A stretch of DNA of 64,000 nt from positions 248,001 to 312,000 of the forward strand of contig NZ_JAGSCS010000002.1 in the NCBI RefSeq assembly GCF_018128025.1. Reading direction: 5' to 3'. Origin of the DNA: Proteiniclasticum sediminis. Lineage in GTDB: Bacteria; Bacillota; Clostridia; Clostridiales; Clostridiaceae. This document shows positions 25,086 to 34,169 of this stretch, piece after piece; position 1 is the first letter of the stretch, and the number at the start of each line of letters is the position of its first letter. Below the pieces are notes generated by a model that was not told the DNA's origin, made no database searches, and saw nothing but the letters and a program-made list of their open reading frames with translations. The position numbers were made by a program, and so were the translations under genes.

Positions 25086-25568
25086 ATGAACACTGTCATT
25101 GTCTACTATTCCCATTCCAACAATACTCGCACCGCAGCGGAGCTTCTGGGAAGCAATCTCAACGTGAAAGTCGTCGAGCTGAAAGAAGTAAAAAAGGGAA
25201 ATGTAATCCAAGCGCTCCTTCGCCGCTGCTCCAAGCTTCAGGATGATCCCTGGAAAGAGATTGAAGAGGCGAAGCTGGTTTATCTCATGTATCCCATTTG
25301 GGCTGGCCATAGCGTCCCGGCCATGAATGCCTTTGTCAGCAGTCCCAAGGCTAAATTTCAGGGGAAAGAAGTGATCATCGTCACCTTTATGGCTTCACCG
25401 GAGGAGTCCAGTAGTTCCAAAGCCCAGGACCACATCAGTAACTTCGTTCGAAAATCCGGAGGCGTGGTACGCAGTACCTACGCCATCCAGGGAGGAAGCA
25501 TGAATGTGTTCATTGGGGATGAAAAAATTAAAGAGCGGATGGATAAAGTCCGCTGGGATGAACTATAG
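25086..25568 (+). CDS. flavodoxin-like protein
   Basis: This 160-residue protein begins NTVIVYYSHSNNTRTAA, the FMN phosphate-binding loop of the flavodoxin fold, and later has LMYPIWAGHSVPAMNAF, the second flavin-contacting loop. It probably binds FMN and acts in electron transfer or quinone reduction in the cytoplasm. It starts three bases after DUF192, and a terminator follows. The redox partner is not known. Confidence 0.87.
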   Translation: MNTVIVYYSHSNNTRTAAELLGSNLNVKVVELKEVKKGNVIQALLRRCSKLQDDPWKEIEEAKLVYLMYPIWAGHSVPAMNAFVSSPKAKFQGKEVIIVTFMASPEESSSSKAQDHISNFVRKSGGVVRSTYAIQGGSMNVFIGDEKIKERMDKVRWDEL

Positions 25569-25577
25569 ACATAAATC

Positions 25578-25607
25578 AAAGGTCAGCATTTGCTGACCTT
25601 TATTTCT
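25578..25607 (+). terminator. terminator after the flavodoxin-like gene
   Basis: Arms AAAGGTCAGCA (25578-25588) and TGCTGACCTTT (25591-25601) are followed by ATTTC. The next gene starts only 20 bases later, so some read-through is likely to supply it. Confidence 0.8.
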
Positions 25608-25621
25608 AGAATGGAGGCATT

Positions 25622-26908
25622 ATGAAGACACTGGAGAACAACATCAGCAGACTTATTTTCATCATTTTAGTATTCTCCCCAATATTAATCAGTCCTGGCA
25701 TTTTTGATGACACCTATTTTATTAAAGCCTCATTCATCATCGTAATTACAATGCTGATTAGTATAAAACATCTACTATATGCTAAAGATAAAAGTAAAAG
25801 GATTTACAATTACTTCAAAGAAGTTCGGTGGTTTTTGGGATATTTCTTTTTTATCGCAGTCTCGACTATTTTTAGCGTGGATCCATTAAACTCAATCTTA
25901 GGGTATGAAAATCGTTGGGAAGGTCTAATAGTAGTTTTCTGTTATATTTTGCTACTCTTTTTTTCAGCAAAGTATTTTGAATTGACAGAGAAACGAATGG
26001 ATTTTCTGCTTGTGTTGGCATCAGTCCTATCTTTAATTAGTATTTTTCAATTTTTGGGTAAAATGAATTTAAATGACCTTTACTATCCGATAAATGATTC
26101 GTTTCTACGCCCTTATTCGACATTAGGTAACCCCAATTATTTAGGGAACCTTATGACGATATTTATTTGCATTTCTGTATATCTCTATCTAAAGTCAAGT
26201 CATATTTTCTATCTTGTAGGCAGCGGATTCTTTTATCTTGTTCAGCTCATGACGCTTACTCGAGGCGCTTGGGTTGGCACTGTGACTGGGCTTGTTGTTT
26301 TATTCAGTTTTTTTATGCGTAAAAAAGCATGGAAGCAGATCGGCTCGATTATCATAACATTTATCTTCATTACAATAGGATTGGATTTGATTCTAGGCGG
26401 TGTGATAGTACTTCGTTTTTTCTCTATCCTAATGGAGTTCTTTAATCTTACGACATCAAATAATCCAGATCCAGAGGGGGGATCGTACCGAATCTTACTT
26501 TGGAGTACGGCGATCAAAGAGTTTCCAAGACGTCCTTTCCTAGGAGTAGGGATTAGCAACATTGGGTATATCTTCGAGAACTATCATCCCCAGGTAAAAG
26601 CAATTCTTGATTCGGTAGGGGTATCAACAGAGCGGGTTCATAACGAATTATTACAGATTGCAGTAACCACAGGGATTTTTTCCCTTATTTGCTATCTTGC
26701 AGGTTTTGGTAGTATTATTCGTAGAATTTTCAAGAATGTTAGCGCAAATAACGATTTCGTACTATATCTGGCAATTTTAATTGGCTATTTTACTCAATCA
26801 CTTTTCTCTTCAAGTGTGATTTCATTCTCTTATTATTTTTGGATTATGTTAGGTTCTGCACTTTATAAAGTCCGAAAACACGAATTATTTCTAGAAAATA
26901 TCCGATAA
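25622..26908 (+). CDS. O-antigen ligase-like polytopic membrane protein (copy 1)
   Basis: This 428-residue protein has about ten to twelve hydrophobic helices and the Wzy/WaaL-type outer loop with GSYRILLWSTAIKEFP and RVHNELLQIAVTTGI, where conserved Arg and His residues are found in the family. Members join or polymerise lipid-linked sugar units at the outer face of the membrane. The gene is conspicuously A+T rich compared with its neighbours. A paralogue at 40332-41648 has the same layout (FSLDPVTSFWGSGYRYDGL against FSVDPLNSILGYENRWEGL) but G+C-rich codons. TGGAGG precedes the ATG. Confidence 0.83.
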   Translation: MKTLENNISRLIFIILVFSPILISPGIFDDTYFIKASFIIVITMLISIKHLLYAKDKSKRIYNYFKEVRWFLGYFFFIAVSTIFSVDPLNSILGYENRWEGLIVVFCYILLLFFSAKYFELTEKRMDFLLVLASVLSLISIFQFLGKMNLNDLYYPINDSFLRPYSTLGNPNYLGNLMTIFICISVYLYLKSSHIFYLVGSGFFYLVQLMTLTRGAWVGTVTGLVVLFSFFMRKKAWKQIGSIIITFIFITIGLDLILGGVIVLRFFSILMEFFNLTTSNNPDPEGGSYRILLWSTAIKEFPRRPFLGVGISNIGYIFENYHPQVKAILDSVGVSTERVHNELLQIAVTTGIFSLICYLAGFGSIIRRIFKNVSANNDFVLYLAILIGYFTQSLFSSSVISFSYYFWIMLGSALYKVRKHELFLENIR

Positions 26909-26909
26909 C

Positions 26910-26955
26910 ATTTGAATGTAATTCAAATTGGAAATTCGAAAGGCATTGTTATAAT
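26910..26955 (+). promoter_or_regulatory. hcp promoter with an abutting perfect dyad
   Basis: TTGGAA (26928-26933) and a perfect TATAAT (26950-26955) are spaced by 16 bases. Directly upstream and touching the -35 box is a dyad with 8-base arms, ATTTGAAT-GTA-ATTCAAAT (26910-26928). Hcp genes are usually switched on by nitrosative or redox-sensing regulators, so this dyad is a good operator candidate. The regulator is not in the window. Confidence 0.65.
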
Positions 26956-27045
26956 TTTATGAATATTTGGGTGTTCTTGTTTTAATGATGCCAATTTTTG
27001 CTATGATGGAGTTGTTCCAAGCACTAAAAAACGGGAGGAAGAGTT

Positions 27046-28695
27046 ATGGAAGAGAAGAACAAAATGTTTTGTTTCCAATGCGAGCAAACCGCTCACGGCA
27101 CAGGTTGCACCATCCAGGGCGTATGCGGGAAAACGGCGGATGTGGCCAACATGCAGGATCTTCTGATTTATCAGCTCAAGGGAATCTCCAACTACATGGC
27201 AAAACTCATGGAGAAAGGGGAAGAGCCTGAAGAGTCGTTAGTGGAATTCATGGAAGACTCCTTATTCATGACCCTCACCAACGTGAATTTCAATCCTGAG
27301 GATCATGTGCGTCAGCTTAAAGAATCCGCGAAAGTCAAAGCAATGCTGAAGGAAAAACTCGGCTACGCACTAGAAAACGGCGAAGCCGCCTATGAACTTC
27401 GGGAAACCAAGGAAGAAATTCTGGAAGATGCAGTGCGCGCGGGGATTTTCGCCGATGCTACCCTGGATCCCGATATCCGCAGCGTCCGGGAGACTATCAA
27501 GTATGGACTGAAAGGAATCTCGGCCTATGCCCATCAGGCGCGATTCATTAACTACGTCAATCCTAACGTGAGCCGCTTCTTCTTCAAGGCATTGGACAAG
27601 CTCACGGATAACAATCTGAATCTTGGAGAGAACATCCAGTTGCTGCTGGAGACCGGTAAACATGCTTATCTGGTCATGGAGACCCTGGATAAGGCAAATA
27701 ATGAAACCTACGAGGCACCCACTCCCCACAAGGTCAACGTCAACGTGAAGAAAGGACCGTTCATCGTCATCTCCGGCCATGATCTTCGGGATCTGGAAAT
27801 GCTCCTGCAGCAGACCGAAGGAAAGGGCGTCAATATCTACACCCATGGCGAAATGATTCCTACCCACGGGTATGAGGGGCTGAAGAAGTATCCTCACCTT
27901 GTCGGAAACTACGGCGGAGCCTGGCAGAATCAGCAGAAAGAGTTCAGCGATCTGCCCGGATGCGTCCTCATGACCACCAATTGTCTCATGAGACCCGCCA
28001 AGAGCTATGCAGACCGAATCTACACCACCAACGTGGTGGGCTTTGAGGGTATCAAGCATATCCCTAAGAAACCCGATGGCACCAAGGACTTCAGTGAAAT
28101 CATCGAGCAGGCTTTATCTTTAGGTGGCTTCCCTGAGGATGAACCCGTCAAGGAAATCCTTGTGGGCTTTGGCCATAAAACCACCCTCAGTTATGCCGGA
28201 AAGATCCTGGAAGCGGTGAAAAATGGCGAGATCAAACACTTCTTCGTCATCGGTGGTTGCGACGGAGCAAAACCCGGTCGTGACTACTATACCCAGTTTG
28301 CCCTGGCTACTCCCAAGGATTCCATTATCCTGACTCTCGCCTGCGGAAAGTATCGCTTCAACAAGCTGGACTTCGGCGAAGTGGCGGGCCTACCAAGACT
28401 TTTGGATGTGGGACAGTGTAACGACGTCTATTCGGCCATCCGCATCGCAGCAGCCCTGGCTGAAGCCTTAGGCGTGACAGTCAACGATCTGCCCTTATCC
28501 CTCATCGTCACCTGGTATGAGCAAAAGGCCGTGGCTGATCTTCTCGCCCTCCTCTGGGTGGACGTGAAGGGCATTAGATTGGGACCCACACTGCCAGCCT
28601 TTGTCACCCCCAATGTCCTGAACTTCCTGGTGGAGAACTATGGGATCAAGCCCATCACCACCCCGGAGAAGGACCTGGCAGAGATCTTTGCCTAA
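27046..28695 (+). CDS. hcp: hydroxylamine reductase / hybrid-cluster protein
   Basis: This 549-residue protein has N-terminal cysteines C9, C12, C21 and C27 (CX2C, then CX5C) that hold the proximal FeS cluster. Ligands of the hybrid iron-sulfur-oxygen cluster appear in order: His in SGHDL, Glu in THGEMIPTHGY, Cys in PGCVLMTTNC, Cys in GGCDGAKPGRDYY, Cys in LACGKYRFN, Cys in GQCNDVYSA, and Glu and Lys in WYEQKAVA. Hcp reduces hydroxylamine in vitro, and in cells it is linked to removing nitric oxide. GGGAGG precedes the ATG. No hcr reductase gene is adjacent, as is usual in anaerobes. A terminator follows. Confidence 0.95.
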   Translation: MEEKNKMFCFQCEQTAHGTGCTIQGVCGKTADVANMQDLLIYQLKGISNYMAKLMEKGEEPEESLVEFMEDSLFMTLTNVNFNPEDHVRQLKESAKVKAMLKEKLGYALENGEAAYELRETKEEILEDAVRAGIFADATLDPDIRSVRETIKYGLKGISAYAHQARFINYVNPNVSRFFFKALDKLTDNNLNLGENIQLLLETGKHAYLVMETLDKANNETYEAPTPHKVNVNVKKGPFIVISGHDLRDLEMLLQQTEGKGVNIYTHGEMIPTHGYEGLKKYPHLVGNYGGAWQNQQKEFSDLPGCVLMTTNCLMRPAKSYADRIYTTNVVGFEGIKHIPKKPDGTKDFSEIIEQALSLGGFPEDEPVKEILVGFGHKTTLSYAGKILEAVKNGEIKHFFVIGGCDGAKPGRDYYTQFALATPKDSIILTLACGKYRFNKLDFGEVAGLPRLLDVGQCNDVYSAIRIAAALAEALGVTVNDLPLSLIVTWYEQKAVADLLALLWVDVKGIRLGPTLPAFVTPNVLNFLVENYGIKPITTPEKDLAEIFA

Positions 28696-28714
28696 CCCAT
28701 AACTGTTTAATCCG

Positions 28715-28748
28715 TCCGGATCTTCCTTTTGGGAGGTCCGGATTTTGT
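28715..28748 (+). terminator. terminator after hcp
   Basis: A 12-base stem (TCCGGATCTTCC 28715-28726 with GGGAGGTCCGGA 28731-28742, two G-T pairs) closes a TTTT loop and is followed by TTTTGTC. Confidence 0.82.
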
Positions 28749-28789
28749 CTTCTGCTTACATAACGTTAAAAATCATCCTTTCATAAAAA

Positions 28790-28798
28790 TGGTATAAT
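28790..28798 (+). promoter_or_regulatory. extended -10 promoter of the DUF1905 gene
   Basis: TGGTATAAT is an extended -10 element with no good -35 box. Transcription would begin near 28805, so translation starts at the ATG at 28838 rather than the one at 28805. Confidence 0.6.
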
Positions 28799-28837
28799 GA
28801 GAATATGAAACCCATGCTGAGTAAGGAGAACCGCGTT

Positions 28838-29113
28838 ATGGATAAAATAGAGTTTGAAGCTGAAATGATGAAGGTGCCGGATATTGACGGAGCCTATATT
28901 ATAATACCCTTCGATGTGAAGGAAACCTACGGCAAAGGAAGGGTAGCCGTTCACGCCACCTTTGACGGTGAACCCTACGAGGGAAGTCTGGTCCGCATGA
29001 AAACCCCATATCATATTCTGGGGTTACGAAAAGAAATCCGGGCGAAAATTGGAAAGCAGCCGGGAGATAAGGTGAAAGTTACCCTGATGGAAAGAGTCAA
29101 GACTCATGAATAG
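28838..29113 (+). CDS. DUF1905 domain protein
   Basis: This 91-residue protein has the DUF1905 pattern: an IIIPFDV strand, [22 protein letters not shown], then [20 protein letters not shown]. It is a small barrel of unknown function that often occurs with YdeI-type proteins. The start at 28838 has AAGGAG at a proper distance and agrees with the promoter. It overlaps the next gene by eight bases, so the two are translated together. Confidence 0.85.
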   Translation: MDKIEFEAEMMKVPDIDGAYIIIPFDVKETYGKGRVAVHATFDGEPYEGSLVRMKTPYHILGLRKEIRAKIGKQPGDKVKVTLMERVKTHE

Positions 29114-29999
29114 GGATGTCATGATTGAAGAAGTTCTCCACCGCTTTCCAGGATGTCGGGTGGAGATACTGGACAAAGGCTGGTCAGAAGATCGGAAATA
29201 CATCCTTCATTCGGAGACTTCACGGACACTTCTCCGCGTCTCGGGAAAACCCTTGGAGGTTCAGCAGGAAGAATTGGACTTGGTCGGCGCCTTAGCTTCG
29301 GTGGAGGGGATGATCCATCCCCTGGAGGTGGGCAGTCTTTCGGAGGAATGGACCTTCATCCGCTACACCTACTTACCTGGAGAAGATCTGCGGGAAGCGC
29401 TTCCCCAGCTCACTGAAAATCTCCAGGAGGAGCTGGGGATTCAGGCAGGAAGGCTTCTTCAACGAATCCATGAAGTCCCCGCAAAGCGTGAGGGATCCTT
29501 TGGTACCTTCTTCTCCAAAAAGTTGGATCGGAAGATCCAGGCCTATCATGACAGCCAAGTGGTCATTCCGGAACTGGAACAGCATCTGCCCTATATCGCG
29601 GATCATCGGCATCTTCTGGAGCATCGCCCCACCAGGCTTCAGCACGGAGACTTTCATCCGGGCAATATGCTCCTTCATGAAAAATCTGTAGGGATCATCG
29701 ACTTTAACCGTTGGGACAAGGGGGATCCCTATGAGGAATTCAATCGGCTTCCCGCCTGCAGTCAGGTGAGTTTGCCCTTTGCCCAGGGACTCTTAAGGGG
29801 TTATTTTCCAGAGAATCCTCCAGAGGAATTCTTTTTGCTGCTGAAGCTCTATGTTCTCTCCAATGCCTTAGGATCCGTCCGCTGGGCACAGCTCCATTCC
29901 CCGGAAAGCCTTGATTATGTGTTGAATGTAACCCGGGAAACCTGTTCCTGGTACCCGTTATCCGAAGATTTTATTCCCCATTGGTACAAATCACACTGA
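29106..29999 (+). CDS. aminoglycoside-phosphotransferase-fold kinase
   Basis: This 297-residue protein has a kinase catalytic loop [11 protein letters not shown] and a metal site [19 protein letters not shown], as in the APH/choline-kinase superfamily. These enzymes move phosphate from ATP to small hydroxylated compounds. The N-terminal ATP lobe is short and poorly conserved. Nothing points to antibiotic resistance: the superfamily also includes kinases for sugars, choline, thiamine and macrolides, and the substrate cannot be read from the sequence. Confidence 0.82.
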   Translation: MNRDVMIEEVLHRFPGCRVEILDKGWSEDRKYILHSETSRTLLRVSGKPLEVQQEELDLVGALASVEGMIHPLEVGSLSEEWTFIRYTYLPGEDLREALPQLTENLQEELGIQAGRLLQRIHEVPAKREGSFGTFFSKKLDRKIQAYHDSQVVIPELEQHLPYIADHRHLLEHRPTRLQHGDFHPGNMLLHEKSVGIIDFNRWDKGDPYEEFNRLPACSQVSLPFAQGLLRGYFPENPPEEFFLLLKLYVLSNALGSVRWAQLHSPESLDYVLNVTRETCSWYPLSEDFIPHWYKSH

Positions 30000-30047
30000 A
30001 CTTCGTTGCTCCACCTGTAGGCTTCACTGCAACAAGGAGGGAGTTCC

Positions 30048-32081
30048 ATGAAGAAAGTTATCATGATTCTATTCAGTACACTATTTCTCCTTCTTTTCAC
30101 CGCCTGTGACGAGAAGCCGGAGCATGACCCCCTGGGAACCTTCAGCGCTTACCAGGAGGCCTTTACCGCGATGGATTTTGGTGCCATGTATGACCTCTTG
30201 GCGAAGGAGAGCCAAGGTGCCCAGACCCGGGAAGACTATGTGAAGCTCTACATGGAGCTCTATACGGGGATTCCCATTACAGCAGCCCGCATGGAAAGCC
30301 GCATGGCTGATCTGGATCTTCGGCAGAAAGTCTATGGGAAGGATTCGGTGAAAGTGCCGGTGAACCTGATTTTGACGGTGCAGGGCCAAGAACTGACCTA
30401 CAGCACCGACGTGAAGCTCATCCGGGAAAAGGATGAGGAAGGGAACACGAATTACCATGTGGCCTTTGCGCCGGATCTGGTTTTTCAGGACTATAAAAAG
30501 GGCGATAAGATCCTGGATCGGGAAGCCGGACCCATACGAGGAAGGATTCTGGATCGTAATGGAAAGGTCCTCGCCGGAAACACGGACGTCCTGTGGGTGG
30601 GCATGATCCCCGAATTTCTCGGGAAAGACAAAGCCGCTGCGGTGAAAGATCTGGCTCAGGCTTTAGGAATCAGTGAGGTGTACATTCAGGGACGACTCAA
30701 TCTCAGCTGGGCCAAAGGGAATGTCTTCGTCGATGTCATGAAGGTCCCTTTGGAGGAGCAAAGCAAACTGGATGATCTCACCCGCCGGCATCGGGGGATC
30801 ACCTACCGAAAGGTCCAGGACAGAGTCTATCCCTATGGCTCCTCCGCTGCCCATCTCACCGGTTATGTGGGTCTGGTGACAAAAGAAGAGTATGCCAAAC
30901 TTCAGCCCCTGGGCTTTGGGCTGGATGCCAAAGTGGGCAGAGCGGGTCTGGAGCTTCTCTATGACGAAGTGCTCCGAGGTCAAAAGGGCGTAGAGAAGGT
31001 CCTGGTAGACCAAAACGGCGTAGAAAAACGCATACTCACGGGATTTCAGACGAACCGGGGACAGGACCTGATTCTCACCATCGATGCCGACAAGCAGCTT
31101 AGTCTGTATCAGGCCATGGCCGGTTCTGCTGGGACCGGGTCCGTGGTGAACTACAAGACTGGGGAAATTGAAGCCTGGGTGAGCGTGCCAGCCTACGACC
31201 CCAATGGCATGATCCTGGGAATCCCCTCCATTTATTACGAAGTCCAGTCCAAGGATCCGGGAAAGCCACTCCTTAACCGCTTTACCCGGCGCTATGCCCC
31301 GGGTTCCACCATAAAGCCCCTGACGGCAGCCATCGCCCTGGACATGGGAGGCTTTGATCCGGAGTTCACCCTGGAACTTGCCGGCACGAAATGGCAGAAG
31401 GAAGCCGCCTGGGGAAACTACTTCATCACGCGAAAGATTGACCCCTTAGGCCCCGTGGATCTGGAAAAAGCCATGATTCTATCGGACAACATTTATTTTG
31501 CCCAGATGACCCTGGAAATGGGGGAGGCGACCTTCCGCCAAGGGCTACAGCGTCTAGGTGTCGGGGAGGATGCCCAACCTGGATACCCCCTGGAAATTTC
31601 CCAAGTGGCCAATACAGACACCATGAACAGTGAAATCCTCCTGGCAGACAGCGGCTATGGTCAAGGACAGGTTTTATTTAACAGCCTGACGCTGCCCCGG
31701 GCGCTCACGGCCATTGCTGATGGCGGAAAACTCAAGTCTCTGCGGCTGCTGTTTACGAAGAACCCTGTTGAACAGAAGGAGGTTCTCTCCGAGGCTACCG
31801 CCCAGAAGATCCTCGGCTATATGGAAAAGGTTGTGGCCGATCCCCAAGGCACAGGATATGTTGCCCGGATGGAAGGATACACCTTCGCCGGAAAAACCGG
31901 CACCAGCGAAGTGGGCAGCGGAAGCTCCGCCCAGGAAAACTCCTGGCTCACCCTGATCAATCGCGATCCTCAGCATCCTTCCATCGTCACCATGATGGTG
32001 GAAAACACCAAGGATCTGGATGGTACGGGACTTATGGCAGGAAAGATGAAAACCTATTGGACAAGCCTTCCTCAACCTTAA
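30048..32081 (+). CDS. lipoprotein class B penicillin-binding protein (MecA_N type)
   Basis: This 677-residue protein starts with a lipoprotein signal ending FTAC (C20). A domain of about 110 residues follows (DPLGTFSAYQEAFTAMDFGAMYDLL) of the NTF2-like MecA N-terminal kind, then a dimerisation domain, then the transpeptidase. Active-site motifs are S420-T-I-K423, S479-D-N481 and K616-T-G. It cross-links peptidoglycan on the outer membrane face. This architecture is shared by PBP3 of Bacillus and PBP2a of staphylococci, so a lowered beta-lactam affinity is possible but cannot be claimed. AAGGAGGG precedes the ATG, and a strong terminator follows. Confidence 0.92.
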   Translation: MKKVIMILFSTLFLLLFTACDEKPEHDPLGTFSAYQEAFTAMDFGAMYDLLAKESQGAQTREDYVKLYMELYTGIPITAARMESRMADLDLRQKVYGKDSVKVPVNLILTVQGQELTYSTDVKLIREKDEEGNTNYHVAFAPDLVFQDYKKGDKILDREAGPIRGRILDRNGKVLAGNTDVLWVGMIPEFLGKDKAAAVKDLAQALGISEVYIQGRLNLSWAKGNVFVDVMKVPLEEQSKLDDLTRRHRGITYRKVQDRVYPYGSSAAHLTGYVGLVTKEEYAKLQPLGFGLDAKVGRAGLELLYDEVLRGQKGVEKVLVDQNGVEKRILTGFQTNRGQDLILTIDADKQLSLYQAMAGSAGTGSVVNYKTGEIEAWVSVPAYDPNGMILGIPSIYYEVQSKDPGKPLLNRFTRRYAPGSTIKPLTAAIALDMGGFDPEFTLELAGTKWQKEAAWGNYFITRKIDPLGPVDLEKAMILSDNIYFAQMTLEMGEATFRQGLQRLGVGEDAQPGYPLEISQVANTDTMNSEILLADSGYGQGQVLFNSLTLPRALTAIADGGKLKSLRLLFTKNPVEQKEVLSEATAQKILGYMEKVVADPQGTGYVARMEGYTFAGKTGTSEVGSGSSAQENSWLTLINRDPQHPSIVTMMVENTKDLDGTGLMAGKMKTYWTSLPQP

Positions 32082-32090
32082 ACAACGAGA

Positions 32091-32122
32091 AGGAGCCAAG
32101 TCGCTGGACTTGGCTCCTTTTA
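32091..32122 (+). terminator. terminator after the penicillin-binding protein gene
   Basis: Perfect 12-base arms AGGAGCCAAGTC (32091-32102) and GACTTGGCTCCT (32107-32118) enclose a GCTG loop and are followed by T. Confidence 0.9.
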
Positions 32123-32151
32123 ACGATAATTCTAAAATAATTCCGGACAGC

Positions 32152-32223
32152 GCTAGGATGGCATTCGAATCAATCCACTAAATAAAACATGAAGCGATTG
32201 ATTATTGAAGAGGCCATCCTAGC
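32152..32223. repeat. nested inverted repeat, possible structured RNA or element end
   Basis: Outer arms GCTAGGATGGC (32152-32162) and GCCATCCTAGC (32213-32223) match perfectly over 11 bases. Inner arms AATCAATC (32168-32175) and GATTGATT (32196-32203) match over 8. A single strand would fold into a long two-part stem with small internal loops and a 20-base apical loop. It lacks a T run, so it is not an ordinary terminator. Subterminal hairpins of IS200/IS605-type elements or a small RNA are possible explanations. Confidence 0.6.
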
Positions 32224-32239
32224 TGAGTCTGGGTTGTTG

Positions 32240-32272
32240 GTGTACTTATGATTGTACACTCCTTTCTGTTTT
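32240..32272 (+). other. small hairpin followed by T-rich sequence
   Basis: Arms GTGTAC (32240-32245) and GTACAC (32254-32259) have an 8-base loop and are followed by TCCTTTCTGTTTT. It could end a transcript that contains the nested repeat just upstream. Confidence 0.4.
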
Positions 32273-32911
32273 GGTATAGCGTGATGTTTCTTGTCTATCT
32301 TCCAAGGCTTTTAGGGATGGGCTTATAGACTCGAGACTCTGCATCAGGCTACCCCACGAACCGAGCTTGAACCACTCCATTACGCTTCGCATGACACAGA
32401 AGGGGGAGAAGCTGATTCTCGAAGCTGAGCATAATCATCGGATTGTCACTGGATTCTCCGGTGAAGGTATTCCTCTTCGTACTATAATGATACGGGACTT
32501 GAAGGGATTTCGCAAGGCTCCTGGCAGGGGCTCAGGGGGAGTCCGGGACAATCACCATGAAGTTATTGGAATATTTGAACGTTATCTCCCTCAGGCTTGC
32601 GTTTTTGAAAAATAATCCTGAATCCCCCCTCATATCCTCGGGATGCCGCTATAGCCCTGCAAAGTTTACCCCAAGATCACCAGAACTTAACCGGAGAAAG
32701 CCTGGGGCCCATGGACACTGTTCATCCCATGGACTATACTTAAATCAAACCCATGACTGGAGATGGTGTTTCACTATCATTCTTTTTCATCCAGCTATGG
32801 AAGATCTTGTGAAATCTTCATAAATCAACCATGGAAATTTAAGGAATCCCCCGTATACTTAAGATTACAGAATACTAGGTCCGGCGAGACCGGATCATCG
32901 AGGAGATCACA

Positions 32912-34156
32912 ATGGCCATTATGGAAACTCTGAAAACCTTAGTTTGGATCCTGAGCAGTCTGCTCACGATTTACGGCATCTATTATGCCTTTATGCTGAT
33001 ATTCACGTTTCTTCCCCTGAAGGAGCGCGTCGCCCATGGACCGAAAACCAAGTTTGCGGTGGTGGTGGCTGCGCGGAATGAAGAAGCCGTCATCGGGAAT
33101 CTTGTGGACAGCCTATTTCAGCAGAATTATCCCCGGGAGCTCTATGATGTCATTGTGGCGCCCAATAACTGTCGGGATAACACCAAAGGCGTGGCAGAGG
33201 AACATGGGGCCATGATCTTCGAACCCAAATCCGTCATTCGATCCAAGGGAGATGTGCTGAAAGAACTGTTTGCCTCGCTGCTTCGGGAACGGCCCGACTA
33301 TGAAGCCTTTGTGGTGTTTGATGCAGACAATGTAGCGGATCCGGATTTTCTTCGAAACATGAACAGCGCCCTGGTGGAAGGGGCGGAAGTGGCCCAGGGT
33401 TACCGGGACAGCAAGAATCCCTATACGACCTACATGGCCAGCTGCTCCACCATCTACTACTACATGGTCAACCGGTTCCTGAACCGTCCCCGCAATGCCA
33501 TTGGACTGTCGGGAATGATCAATGGTACAGGTTTTGCGGTGAAAGCCGATGTGCTCCGGGCCTTAGGCGGGTACAATACCAGGACCCTCACGGAAGACAT
33601 CGAGTTTTCCACCCAAGTGATTCTTTCCGGCCGAAAGGTGGAGTGGGTCCCCAATGCCATCACCTATGATGAGCAGCCAGAAGATTTTCTCACTTCCTGG
33701 AAACAGCGAAAGCGCTGGACGCTGGGCCTTATCCAGTGCGGACGGGAGTACCTGGGTGAACTTCTTCGAAATCTCACCAAAGGAAACTTCCTCCAGGTCT
33801 TTGACTTCACCATGTTCCACCTGGGACCCCTGGTGCAGATCCTTTCCATCTTCTCCGGTTTGGCCATCACATCGCTCAGCATTGTCCAGGTGTATTACGA
33901 TCAGATGACGACCACCACGCTGGTTCTTCTGGCGGTGGGCTCGACGGTCCTCTCCTATGTTGGCATGACCGTGGTCCCCATGGTTCTGGTTGCCCTGGAA
34001 AAGAGAAGTCTCAAGAAGGCCTGGAAGGGCATTCTCACCTTTGGATTCTTCCTCATGACCTGGCTGCCCATCAACGTCCTCTGCTTCATCAAGCCCGACA
34101 CCACCTGGCATGAAATTAAGCACAAGCAAAAGGTTTCCCTGAATCGGAAAGCCTAA
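32912..34156 (+). CDS. family 2 membrane glycosyltransferase
   Basis: This 414-residue protein has an N-terminal membrane helix (residues about 8-32), a cytoplasmic GT-A domain, and three or four C-terminal helices. Catalytic motifs are D137-A-D139, T227-E-D229 and Q265-RKR-W269, the DxD, TED and QxxRW set of processive beta-glycosyltransferases such as cellulose, chitin and hyaluronan synthases. It therefore probably makes and exports a polysaccharide or glycolipid sugar. The product cannot be told. No polysaccharide operon surrounds it. GAGGAG precedes the ATG, and a terminator follows. Confidence 0.88.
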   Translation: MAIMETLKTLVWILSSLLTIYGIYYAFMLIFTFLPLKERVAHGPKTKFAVVVAARNEEAVIGNLVDSLFQQNYPRELYDVIVAPNNCRDNTKGVAEEHGAMIFEPKSVIRSKGDVLKELFASLLRERPDYEAFVVFDADNVADPDFLRNMNSALVEGAEVAQGYRDSKNPYTTYMASCSTIYYYMVNRFLNRPRNAIGLSGMINGTGFAVKADVLRALGGYNTRTLTEDIEFSTQVILSGRKVEWVPNAITYDEQPEDFLTSWKQRKRWTLGLIQCGREYLGELLRNLTKGNFLQVFDFTMFHLGPLVQILSIFSGLAITSLSIVQVYYDQMTTTTLVLLAVGSTVLSYVGMTVVPMVLVALEKRSLKKAWKGILTFGFFLMTWLPINVLCFIKPDTTWHEIKHKQKVSLNRKA

Positions 34157-34169
34157 TCACGAAAAGTAC

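Larger units (their letters stand above)
32122..32911. other. gene-poor 790-base stretch
   Basis: No recognisable protein is encoded. The longest frames (82 and 88 codons, at 32367 and 32557) match nothing known, lack convincing ribosome binding sites and overlap each other. The left third holds a nested inverted repeat (32152-32223) and a small hairpin (32240-32259). The composition is mixed and unlike the neighbouring genes. It could be a decayed mobile element, a non-coding RNA locus or eroded genes. The right end supplies the GAGGAG ribosome binding site of the glycosyltransferase. Confidence 0.5.

Noticed and set aside
29106-29999. antibiotic-resistance reading of the APH-fold gene
   Set aside because: The fold is shared by many metabolic kinases, and there are no mobile-element signs or class-specific resistance motifs.
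30048-32081. methicillin-resistance reading of the MecA_N-type PBP
   Set aside because: The domain is common in ordinary class B PBPs of Bacillota; affinity cannot be read from sequence.
32367-32823. two overlapping frames of 82 and 88 codons in the gene-poor stretch
   Set aside because: No family is recognised, no convincing ribosome binding site is present, and they overlap in different frames.
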